Assembly (NCBI GenBank): GCA_940671915.1
Contig: CALNVZ010003435.1
Span: 12,371,663 to 12,435,662, forward strand
DNA length: 64,000 nt
Direction: 5' to 3'
Origin: Paracentrotus lividus
Lineage: Eukaryota; Echinodermata; Echinoidea; Camarodonta; Echinidae
The stretch's first letter is position 1, and every line of letters begins with the position of its first letter. The notes under the pieces were generated by a model. The model made no database searches. It was not told the origin of the DNA and was given only the letters and a program-made list of their open reading frames with translations. Below are positions 48,520 to 60,800 of this stretch, one piece after another. A program made the position numbers and the translations under genes.

Positions 48520-50300
48520 TCCTTCACTACGCTAATTTTTTGGGTTTGGCCTTCGTATTACTCCAAATTTCTGCCAAACTTCTCTTCTGTGACCGCACCA
48601 CTTCGAGCATTGACACGCCAAAGGTATTTCTCTTCGTTTGGACTCCAGAAGCATCGACATTTAAGGGTTGATAATCAAGAAGGTATTGCTGCAGCTATTG
48701 ATAGTGATCTTCCAGTAATAGTTGCTCAGACGCATCGCATACGGTCTGGTCACAGTTCTACTTCAAGTGAAAGATGGAAGTACATTTCTGGTCGCGTTCT
48801 GCATCGCAATCTCTTAGCAGTACTGAGTGAAAACACTCATTTGGTAGAAAGGAGGCTCTTGCGTACCTCATGGCCGGGCCTGTGAAATGGTTTCAGTACA
48901 TCAGGAACAACATTAATCGATCATCAGTCTCTTACAAACCTGTTGTCGTGAAGGGTCTGGAGCCAGCTAATGTGCAATCGCACAATGGGCAACGCGTCTG
49001 ATGCTGACCGACGGAACTTTCACGGATTAGCATGTTTATTTATACATTTGAGGAGGATCGAGTGATAATGCGAGGAAGTCATTTATTCAGAGTGTTTTTA
49101 ATGCAATTTTCGCAAATGCTTCAGTCACAAAATTTTTAGCTTTAACAGGCAAACCAGCGGTGATTCAATGCTACAGCATGTAATTTCATAAACATGAATG
49201 TTCTCAATGTTGGTCTAAAATGGATGTAAAGATTGATGACACGAAGAGTCATTCTACATGATTCGCAATGAGTTATTGATTGATCAATGCCTTATTTTGG
49301 GGCGGCCAGAGTGGTTATTCCTTACGTGTGTCAGTCCAAAATTGACTTAATGAGCCCATCCCACACATCGGGGAATAGTACGCCATGTAGCAACACTTTA
49401 CGTCAGAATATTGGTTGGCCAAGCATCGATTAAATGGTTAAGAAGAAGCTATTCATCAGTGTTACGCGTGTTGATTGATTGATAAAGTAGACATAAAGCT
49501 GCATTCTACACCACAAGTCTGTTGAAATCGCCAGTGGTTGTGATTGACTACTATTTTAAGTGGCCCGAAGTTGCATCCGTGTCAAATGTTACATTCTAGA
49601 TCTGTCATTTCCAATTTCCTATCACAATTGTTTGCTACAATTTTTGTGTCAGAAATTTATGTTGACAAGGGGGTGCAATTGTATCAAATGGAAATTTTCA
49701 TGAGGAAATTACAAAATCATTCTCTTTTACTACCTGCCTGCCAATGGAGAGTTTGAACGCTTAGGAAAAGTCCTCAAACAAACCACTTCAAAAGCAGCAA
49801 TCAGTGAGAGAAGAGCTCTACTCTTTCTATGCCTACACAGGACATCGAATTCCCGACAGGAAAATCTGCTGAGCTGCATACATTTTGGACAGGAAATGGA
49901 CTATGCCATCAACAATCTGTGAGCAAGTATGATAAAATTTTCACAAGAAAGTGAGCAAGCAACAAGCAAAGTTAGAAAGGCAAAATCGGACAAAGCAAGG
50001 GGAATGCTAAAAAAACTTCGTTCATTCTAAGTGGGGGATATGATGTGTTGTCATTGAGACATATGAAAGAAGGGACATCACTAAATATCCCACTCAAAGA
50101 TTATAGGCAAAAAAGGTCCTTATACGTCCTTATATATTGGAAGATCAAAGAGTTTTGGAATGGCCTCCAAAATTACAACGTTCACTTCTAATGTACCATG
50201 AAACACAGTGGTACCAGTCTAAAGTCGACTGATACAAGTACCCAAGAAAGAGTGGGGAACAGAGATACCATGTTACAAAAAGACATCCAGCTTGGATGAA
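48520..50300 (+). mobile_element. Decayed Ty3/gypsy retrotransposon pol relic
   Basis: Fragments of one pol gene occur in the right order but in shifting frames. About 48555-48620 reads YYSKFLPNFSSVTAPLRALT (end of reverse transcriptase). Then comes a WTPE-like start of the RNase H region in another frame. At about 49530-49570, VVVIDYYFKWPEV is the integrase core Asp and its WPEV motif; near 49745 there is NGEFERLGKVLKQT (integrase Glu region). At about 49830, FLCLHRTSNSRQ. Stops and frameshifts are frequent, and stretches are missing between blocks. No LTRs, gag or envelope gene were recognised. It is inactive. Confidence 0.8.
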
Positions 50301-51069
50301 AGATTATTGTGCCAAAGAAGGCAAATTGATTAAGTTTATGTGTGTATGAAAATGTTAAAGAAAACCTTTTGTGTTCATATACATGTTGTAAATAAGTTTA
50401 AAAAAAATAATGTATAATTGATTCATGTTACACAAACTCCATATTCAAGTGTATACAGTCTGTGAAAAAAAAATGGTTACCAGTGGGGAAAAAATAATTT
50501 AGGTTGTGAAATCTTTGCAAATATTGTGTATGTGTACAAATTTTGAAAGCCAAAGGATTTTCCTTACTGATGCACTTTTTTGTTTTTGTATAATATTGCT
50601 TCGCTTAAAACAGAAGTTTATGCTAAAGTTTTGTCTGAGGAGGAACAAATCAAAAATTTATGCACTTCATATTGTTCTTGGAGTGCTGAATTCATGGCCA
50701 TTATGCGAATCGATTGCACAAAGGCATTGTACATTGTGTGAAAAATAGATTTTTTCTTCATTTGTTAAAAAACTGGTCATATCTCAAAAATTACAGCACC
50801 AAAATGCGATGAAAAAAAATTGCAGAAGAAAAGTCTGATTTTTCCTGCTTTTATGAAAAATACCAAACCCAATACCAGTTGTGATTAGTCTTCGTCTATA
50901 AAAAATTGTTTTCCACTAGCTTGTACCATCTTATTTTGAGTATTATATTTATTTTGAAAGTAACGCTATTACATTACTTATATTGTCTCTATACGCTTAC
51001 ACTTCTCAGTGAGGTTTAAACATCTGGTATATGTCGTTCATTAAAATTATCCTTTTTAAAAGTTCTTTG

Positions 51070-51260
51070 ATATGTATGATTATACAGTCAACTCTGCCTA
51101 AGGTCGAACAGTCTAAGTCGAATAAATTGGCCTAATCCAGAGAAATTCTTCGAACAAATCATACTAAAACCTGTGTTATTTACCTCTTGTACGTCAAATT
51201 CTCCTAAAACGAACAGATTTTTTGTTGTCCAAGAGATTCGTCTTAGGCAAAAAAGGTGAG
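51070..51260. mobile_element. Possible pogo/Tigger-like MITE fragment
   Basis: The left end tatacagtcaactctgccta (about 51083) has the TA + CAGTCAACTCTG start also seen at about 12491-12510. The right side gattcgtcttaggca is a partial inverse of the inner left end. No transposase is visible. The family assignment is tentative. Confidence 0.4.
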
Positions 51261-51894
51261 GGTTTTAACCTGTTACATGCAATACAGAAGCCTTATGTAC
51301 ATAACGATAAAGTAAGTTACTTGCTTACCAAAGGATTTTGATTTATGGTCTTATCTAGAGTATGAAAAGTTTTGGATACTCAATGTTCTTCTAGATTAAT
51401 TATCTTTGTAAAAGTTATGAATGAAACTCATATTAGAAGAGTTGCTTCTTTCCTAGAGGAGGGGAAATGTTTTTTTGTTTTTTGGTCGATCTCATATTAT
51501 TGCATTGAATGGAACAAAGTGCCTGAATTGGGAGGCGAGGAGATTCATGAATTGAAATAAACATCTGTTGAACGTTATACTTAACAAAGTCTGAATTCTG
51601 AGTGATTTGTAGAAGTTTTATATTGAATACCAACCAAAGATCAAAGATTTAGTTATTTTAACCAAGCAGATATCTGTTTGGAGCGAGGAAGACATGTTAA
51701 AACACATTTCACATGAGATTACACATTTTTACTGCAGTTTCTTGCCATAGAATTCAAATATTAACATGTAAATAATTGTTTTTTAATGAAATGTGTTTAG
51801 GAATGAAACTTAATTGTGGTGTTGACATACTTAGCAATCTTTTTCAATTTTTTTCATTGTTTTTCGGGATTTTGGTCATGATTAACTTTTATAT

Positions 51895-53045
51895 TTAAAA
51901 CTGCGTATTAACTGGTCCCAGTTAATCCCAGTAATTGCTGAAGCTGGTTTCATATGGATTTTGGAAACACTGTATCAACTGGGAAATTAATGGTATTAAA
52001 ACCAGTTTCACCCTTACTGGACAACTGAGATAACCGGCACCAGTAAGTTCAATTGGTCTCCTTACCAGTTGGATTAACTGGTATATTTAACTGGTTTAAC
52101 TGGTTCCCAGTTAATTCCCAGTAGGCTGAACTGGTTCAATTGGATTTTGGAAACACTGGTTTTAACCTGGAATTAAATGACATTGAAACCAGTTCACCCT
52201 TACTGGAATCAACTGGTACCAGTACCAGTAAGTTCAACTGGTATCAATTGGATCCTATTACTAGTTGAAACCTGCTTATATTAAACTGGTATTAACTGTC
52301 CAATTAATCCCAGTAAGGCTGAACTGTTTTCATATGGGATTGGAACACTGGTTTCAACTGGAATTAACTGGTTATTTGAAACAGTTCACCCTTACTGGAA
52401 TCAACTTGGTACCAGTACAGTTAAGTTCAACTAATCAACTGGTCCTGTTACAGTTGATAACTGGTATATTTAACTGTATTAACTGGTCAGATTAATTCCA
52501 GTTAAGGCTGAACTGCGTTTCAATATGGATTTTGGAACACTGGTTTCAACTGGAATTAACTGGTATTAAACCAGTTCAGACCTTACTTGGGAATCAACTG
52601 CGTACCAGTAAGTTCAACTGGAATCAAACTTGGTCCTGTACAGTGATAACTGTATATTTAACTGGTATTAACTGGTCCCAGTTAATTCCAGTAAAAGCTG
52701 AACTGGTTTCAATATGATTTTGGAACACTGGTTTCAACTGGAATTAACTGGTATTGAAACCAGTTCCAAACCTTACTGCGAATCAACTTGGTACAAGTAC
52801 CAAGTAAGTTCAACTGGAATCAACTGTTCCTGCTTACTAGTTGATAACTGGTATATTTAACTGGTAATTAACTGGTCCCAGGTGACAACTGCATTTCAAC
52901 TGGTTAAGGACAGTGTCCCAGTTGATTCTAATTCATTCCAGTGAAACATTGATCCAAAATCCATTATTGAAACCAGTTCACTTAACTGGTCCTGGTACCA
53001 GTTACCAGTTAGTTTAACTGGTCCTCAACTGGTTTTTTCGACCTG
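51895..53045. repeat. Satellite array 2 built from ACTGG/CCAGT words
   Basis: About 1.15 kb with five to six units of roughly 185-190 bases containing aactggtattaactggtc, gctgaactggtttcaatatg, ggattttggaacactggttt, cagttcacccttactgg and gttgataactggtatattta. It uses the same short inverse words as array 1 but a different, longer unit. Units again differ mainly by single-base indels. Confidence 0.95.
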
Positions 53046-53149
53046 GGTTATTAACAAAAATGTCAAATGTCTCATAGAACACCAAAAGACTGCGCTGGAG
53101 GAAAAAAAAAAAAAGTCTCTAAAGAGGGCCGAGTTTATTGATGGCACCT

Positions 53150-53251
53150 CTACTCTACGTATACGGCTAAATGACGGCTGGTTGTCGATATCGTCGGGTA
53201 ACTTCCGTGTTTTTTATCAACTTGATTTAAGAAACTTTTTCTTAGATTTCG
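53150..53251 (+). other. ELMO: Candidate non-coding first exon of ELMO
   Basis: A CpG-bearing stretch (acgtatacggctaaatgacg, gttgtcgatatcgtcgggta) ends in a near-consensus donor, ttcg|gtaagt, at 53251/53252. The first coding exon of ELMO at 54778 follows a strong polypyrimidine-AG acceptor, so an upstream non-coding exon must exist; this is the best nearby candidate. The transcription start is not resolved. Confidence 0.45.
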
Positions 53252-54811
53252 GTAAGTACTTCATGAACAGTACTCATTTTATCGTAGTAATTTATTATTT
53301 TTTTTTTATTGTTCAAATTGACATCTAAAAAGCAACAACCAGCACCAGACTAATGATGAAAAAGAAAGTGGTTTGGCCAAAAACCTACAATTTGTAGACC
53401 CACGTGTGTATATTTGTGTACTGTCTTCATTGATTTGATTCTGCTATCTGCGATGCGGATGCCAATATTAACAGGCTTTTAATGTATAAAAAGTTGTAGA
53501 ATATAATTTCTAAATTTGCTATCTGTAGCTGATTTTCACGTTTTCAATGTTTTTTTTTTTCCTGGTTTTGTTGTTTCTTAATCTGATTCAGAAGATCGAA
53601 GATGGCCATATTAATATGACTTTTTTTTAAATGTAACACAACAAAAATAGGACAAAGAAATTAGAAAAAGGATCAACATTTTTATTTTTTTGCCCTGAAT
53701 TGAACATGGTTAACTTTTATTTGGACGAGAGTAATGTTTCACAATAATTTAATTCATGGTATTATAAAGTTCGGGTAAGGGATAATAGTAATGAGCCTTA
53801 ATCTAGACTTGTATTCATGATAACTTTTGATATCATTACAAATTAAAAATTAGATCTAGAGTCTAGATGAAAATGTTGGGGTTTAGATCTATAGTTTTGT
53901 TATTATTAAAGAAAGGTACCGGTACCCCCATTCAGAGATTGCAGTCCCACATGCATGCCTTACAAATGTCAATGCATAAATTGTGACCCTTTGCATTGAG
54001 CTCAATGCAATGCAGAACAATAGATTTCCTGTAAATATTATCTTTTTCAAGCTTTTCTTGAAAAAGAACATTTTTGCACTAATACACTGGGAAATAATAA
54101 ACTCAACTAGCCTACCATAAAATGTAAAAATGTTGATTATTCTCACATCTCTACACTCTGAAAAAGAAAAAAGTAAATTGGGGATCAAAAGTTCTACACA
54201 AGTTTGAGTCTATTATTTATACCAGTTTTGCTCCTTTTTTCACAAGTTCTATTTTTCCACATAAGTTAAAAATTATTTTATGTTAAAAATGAGATGTTCA
54301 AGATTATATTCAGGCATGATTCGAGACTGTTCTGGCATTTTTTTATTTTTATGTGGAGTACCTTTTTATGAAATATTTTTAAAATTTTCATATTCAGGTT
54401 ATCCAATAATAGATAGTCTATTGCTTTAATTAGATATCCATGAAAATTGTTTTATTTGACTTCACTCTATTTCAAGTCTTAACTCTAGTTGTTACATAAA
54501 GTAACTTAAAAGAAACATATAAGAAGTCTACATTTAAAATGAAATATTGATTCCTGAAATATTAAATATTTAAAATTGATATAGAACATGTAACAGTTAG
54601 GACCGTAACAGTGCAGAAACATGATGATAAAAATATTCACAATTTACTTGATGTTACATAATGTTGTACAGTGGAGGAGTAACTTGCCTCATGTAAGGGC
54701 CACTGACCCTCGCAAACTGTGGGAAAAGCAATCAAGAAGTTACAGATGATCAAGCACTTTTTTTTTCTTTTTTTTAGTTTTTAAGGACGAAGAGCACTAC
54801 AGATCTTCAAA

Positions 54812-57800
54812 ATGGCAACTCCAGCACAGCAGGTGCACCTGACCCTGATTGACCCCACACAGAGGACAGACCCTAACATTATACGTCTGGCCATTGTGAT
54901 GGCTGGTAAGGGTGGCAAGCTCTATTGTCTGGATCAGGTAAATGTCATTCAAAGAACATTTGAATTACATATCCTTAATCTCTGGATTTCCCTTTTTTGT
55001 ATACAATATTGTATTTTCAAATTATTATACAGGGTAGAATTGAAATTATAAACCTGATGATACAAAATTTATAGACAAGTGACTAGAATTGTATTCTTTT
55101 ACCAAGTATCTTTCATGAATTTAGCAATTTATCAAATCAAATATCCACTGAATGTCTATTCAACATAGACCATTGAGACAGTTAATCCTAAATACAGGAA
55201 ATAAAGATTGCAAAATTTTACAAAGATGACAAAAATCTTTCAACGATAATTAAGTAGAATCACACCCTGTTCCGACGATGGCATGTTTTGATGACCTCAA
55301 AAAAAGAAATTGTATTACCAAACATACGTTTTCTATTGGAAAAAAAAAACAACAAAAAACAAAAACAAACATTGTAGCGGTTCAATAATTTCCAAGAAAT
55401 CAGTTATTTTAATCACTTTTCTTGGTGTTAAGCACAAATAATTAGATTCATTCAGCTTTTTTGGGGGGTCTCTCTTTGTGACCTTTCTTTTGACATAGTT
55501 TGACTGGTATCAAATTTATTTCTGATGTGTAATTGTCCATTCAGATGTGTAATTTGGTATTTCAACCCATGGCTATATCAACTTTTAAAAGTTCTATGTT
55601 TCAAAACCATAATTTTACCACTGAAGTGATTATGATTATAATACAATATTTTCTTGTTGTCTTTCATAGAGTAAAGCCTTGAAGGAGATAGTGGAGGAGG
55701 TGTGTTCAGACTATGGCATTGATAAGGCCAATGCCACAGAATACGCGCTTCAGTATGCAGAGGGGGAGAAATACATCACAGAAGATAACAGAAAGGATCT
55801 CACCAATGGGGACATGCTGAAACTCACAGAATCACCTGTAAGACTTGTCATTTTTTATACTGTATCATACATCTACATGTGCTTCATATTATAAGATGCA
55901 ATTATTACTTTTCATCCTTGAAGTTCAATATCAAATATATGATAAATGTGAAAGAATTCTCATCCTGACCAGTACACTTAATCCAGTAGAAGTGCTCATG
56001 TTTATTAAAATTATAATTGATTGATTCAATGTTTCTGCACCATTTCTACTCTTTTTGTATCATGTAGAGACATGCAATTGGAGCTGTGTTATATGAGACA
56101 CATGTACAAGGCATGAAATTATTATTTTTATTTGTTAAATCATTCAGAACAAATCAGCCCTGGACATCTACAACAAACTCCAGTCAAGCCTCCCTGATGA
56201 CATCCGTCTAGCCCTGGTCAGGCTCTCCACAGCTTCCACCGATCTTACCTTCGCTAAAGAGTTCATCACAAACCATGGAGTAGATCTTCTTATTAAGATG
56301 GTGGAGGAAGGCAACCAGTAAGTAACAAGGAGGATGATGTTGATGATGGTGATGGTGGTGGTGGTGGTGATGATGATGGTGGTGATGTTGGTGGTACTGG
56401 TGGTGGTGGTGGTGCTTGGTGATGGTAGTGATGCTGATGATGATGGTATTGATGAATAATATTTCAGATTCATATAACGTTCAATACATAGTCTGTCTTT
56501 AAGTGCTTTATGAACATGTGAGGTTAAGGATTATGAGGAGGAGGATAAAAATGATGTTGATGGTGTTAATGATGATTAAGATGATGATAGTTAGAATGAT
56601 TCAGATATTGTTGACATTGATAAGTATAATGGTGATGATATTGATATTGAGGAAATTGATGCGTCCAGAAAACACTTTGAACAATCTTCATCTTTGACAA
56701 CAATGGGATATTTTTACTTGCTTTTTTTTAAATGATGATTTCATTGTGATGAGGAGAAGGATGATTATGATTATCATTGCCATAATGTATGACACATAAT
56801 ATGCATGAGGATGTCGATCGTAAAGTGGTGGATATATTTACAGAATAATGATGACATCGTAAATAAGAAATGGTGTTGTTGTAGTTCATTTATCTGTGTA
56901 ATGTCATGTGTCCAACACTGAACTGGTGTAATGTAAAACAATGTAGTGAAGAAGAAGACACTTTACAGTACTTCTATTGCAAATTTTACAAGGCTTTTAA
57001 CAGTTAAGAAAAAAAAAGAGGGGGGGGGGAGGAGGGAAAGGAAAAGGAAAAGGAAAAAAATGAAGAAATTGCATTACACTTAATTTGAAGTGTTGTGTGC
57101 ACTCACCCGATGTCTTTTGCAGGAATGGGGAGCCCTTATCACTNNNNNNNNNNNNNNNNNNNNNNAAAAAATGAAGAAATTGCATTACACTTAATTTGAA
57201 GTGTTGTGTGCACTCACCCGATGTCTTTTGCAGGAATGGGGAGCCCTTATCACTCACACTCAAATCTTTTATTGAACTGATGGATCACAATGTCATTCAA
57301 TGGGACTCGCTCTCTCCTAACTACGTCAAAAAGGTATGGTAGTTCAAGTCAAGTTTGACAATGACAAGACATTAATGACACTGATAATAAAAATAATGTT
57401 GAAAATGACAATTGTTCACTGTTTTATTGAGCTATACACTCTATCCAAGTTATGTCAAAAGTGAAATATTTATGTAGTCTATATCAAGCTTTACAGTGTC
57501 AAGGATAATGACAATGACAGGGATAGTGAGAATGATATTGACAGTGGCAATACCACTGACTGACAAGTGTTTATCAATGAATGCACCACGCGTTACCCCG
57601 GGGGTATCGTAGTAACCCGGGGTATCACGTTGTTTAGCGCCATCTCACGTTTACTCGAGTACAACCATGGCATTTACGCAATGCACGCGCTATGTGATGT
57701 GTGCGATACTCTACGCGCCTCGCTCGCAAGCGCACTGGCATGCAGTGGCTTCCGCACTCTCGCTCGAGCTGCGCTACAGCTTTCACCCCGCAGCCGAAAC

Positions 57801-60800
57801 AAGCTCTAAAGTCTAACATCTTTTTGATTTTTTCACGGCGGTTTTTTTTTCTATTTTTTTTTCGTATTTTTGGTGTGAAACTGCAAAAATGCAGAATTTG
57901 ATGGTGGCTACGGAATGCTCAAAGGGAAGGGCCGCAAAAGACGTAAGATTTCAAGGGAGGAAAAACTTGAGAATGCAAGACATCGCGCATTGCAGAAGTT
58001 GGGGAGGAAGAAGCCGCCGATGTGCTAGCGGTGTTTCAGAAGGCCAGTGACGCCGTGGGATAAGACTGGATAATCTCCTCACTCTTGCCAAGACCAGAAA
58101 AATAAAAGACAATACCACTTAAAAATGTTTTTCTTTTCAATTTTATTATTAATATTTCATTAGCAAATGTGCTTTCTCTACTATACATTAGATTATTATA
58201 CGGCTGCACAATTATTGAGTAGCATCACAACACAACATCTTTCATTGAGAATCATGGGGCGTTTCACGAAACCGTCAGAAGTCTAACTTCTTGACTAAAT
58301 CGGAGATAGTGAACAACTTGTCCACAAGCGGGTTCCACGAAGCCCTCTCTGACAAGATCGAGGACAACAAGCTGACTAAATACTTATGACAGCTCCGAAC
58401 CTGTCATATCTCTTTGGAGAGCGCTGATACGTCAATCAACGCAATTTATGGCAAGCGATCGGTTTGGGCGAATTGTATTTGCCGCGACAATCTCGATTTT
58501 CTCTTTTTTGTTCATACAAAATGTGCCAACCTCAGGATTTTGGTCTAATATGCAGAAAATAAATGGTTCTTAACAATTGAAGTGCTTTTATATCCAATAA
58601 AGAAATAATATCTAGTAATATATCCAATCAAGAAATAATATTGAGTAAATTGCAAAAGCATTATTTTGCCTACCATAAAGCTATATAAAGAGACACGCAG
58701 AGACTACGTTGGTAGTTAAAATCGTCTAATAGTCCCAAAATAAGTAATTTTAAATAGATTTTTTTTTAAATTACAATGCACTATTGATTTCTTTTTGTCA
58801 GCAAACAGAAAATTCAGGGAAAACCTCAATCTAGCTCCATTTTCAGCTAGCATACTTTTTTATAGTCTGATTTACGAAACTATCAAATTAGCGCATCCGG
58901 GGGTACCCATCTCATGTTCTGACGTGGACTTATTAATTTCATGATTGACACCTTCTAAATATATGCAGTAAGAAAGATTGTACGTTTTAATACACATTAT
59001 ATAAATCATACATAGTTTTATGAGTTTTCATACTGTTATCGACCGATTTTATCACTTCAATTTTCGATAATATTGAAAATTTTGCTAAACCACAATTTCT
59101 AAATATCAGCGAAACCGTGATTAAGGCTATTACTCGATGACATCATCTCCGATAACATCGATATCACAAGTTGTCTAACTTGGAAAAGCTTCGTGTAACC
59201 GACTTAGTAAGATTTGAGCTAACTACGTGGTTGGCGGATAAAGATATGACTAACTTGTCCATGGTTTCGTGAAACGCCCCCCATAATGATAAACAGTGTA
59301 ACATAACAGCATGAAAAAAAAATCAATAATTAAAAAAGCTACTAATAAAAAAAAGGAATCAGAAAAATTAAGGACTAACAGGTTTTTTTTTTCAAGAATA
59401 TTGGGCATTATTTAATGTTGAAAAATCCCCAATAATTATTTCCCATTTTTTGGTAACCCAGGGTACGGGCTTAAAAAAATAAATAAATAATTCAACAAAA
59501 TGGCCAAATTTTTTGTGGTACCCCAGGGTACCATTTATGTCATCAAATGCGTTATGCTATCTATCTACGAAGAAATTGTATTAACCTGTTGGAGATGAGC
59601 ATATTTGGCTATAACACACATTTCCCATAGACCTTAGCCCGAATATATTTGGGCTCAGTCCTCAATGGGTTAAATAGGTAGAGTAGTGCATATCAGTTTT
59701 GACAATAACAAATAGAATGATGCCAACATTCACAATGACAATGATAATTGACTATGATACACTTCTATTCAAGCTCTATATTGAACTGATTTTACCAAAA
59801 CATCATTTTGAAGGATAGATATTCATTGATCAATCTGCAAGTGTACAAAACCTACTGTATGAACAATAATGTCAACACCTGTAGCCCCGCACAGAAGAGA
59901 AAATTTCAGGATTTTTTGCGAGAAGTTGTAACTATAAATGTGACATCATTCCCCCTCATGTTCTTTAATTCTTAATCACTGGAACGACTCATCTATTTTT
60001 AGGAAATGATTGCATGTCTCTTTACTCCCTTTGAGAGATTATTGGTTCCATTTGAAGCAAGATATTGTATTCTCACAATTATATTCATATCTTTTGTTTT
60101 GTAGATTGCATCATTTGTAAATAGAAGTGGTGTGGATGTCCAAGTCATAGAGAGAGCTTTGAATATCTTGGAAAGCAGTATTCTTAACAGGTAGGCTAAT
60201 TACTCCAATTTTTATGCCTCCGCCACCGAAGGTGGTGCCGGAGGCATCATGTTTTCGGGTTGTCCGTCCGTCCGTACGTCCGTACGTCCGTACGTCCGTC
60301 CGTATGTCCGTCCGTACGTCCGTACGTCCCGCTTGCTCGTTATCGCGATATCTCAAGAACCACTTGAGATATCAACTTCAAACTTGGGGATAGTATGTAC
60401 CACCATAGGAAGATGATCTGATTAGATTATGGATTATATAGGTCAAAGGTCAAGGGTCACAGAGGTCAAGATGTGAAAATCCATGTATTGAGTTTGTCAT
60501 CGCGATATCTCAGGAACCAATTTAGATATAAACTTCAAATTTAAGGGTAGTATCTATCACCAGAGGAATATGGTCTGATGTTTGGGGTCACAAGGTCAAA
60601 GGTCAAGGTATAAAATGTCATTCTATAAAGCAAAATGAATAGATGAATGTGCGATATTTTTCTGATCTGGCAATGGCGGAGGCATATATTTCGACCGTGC
60701 GCGGTCGAGGATTCATCTTGTTTCTCAATAATACACATTCTGCAAAATTGACACATTTTATCAGTTTATGTATTTCATTTCCAGATACGCATGAGCCAAA

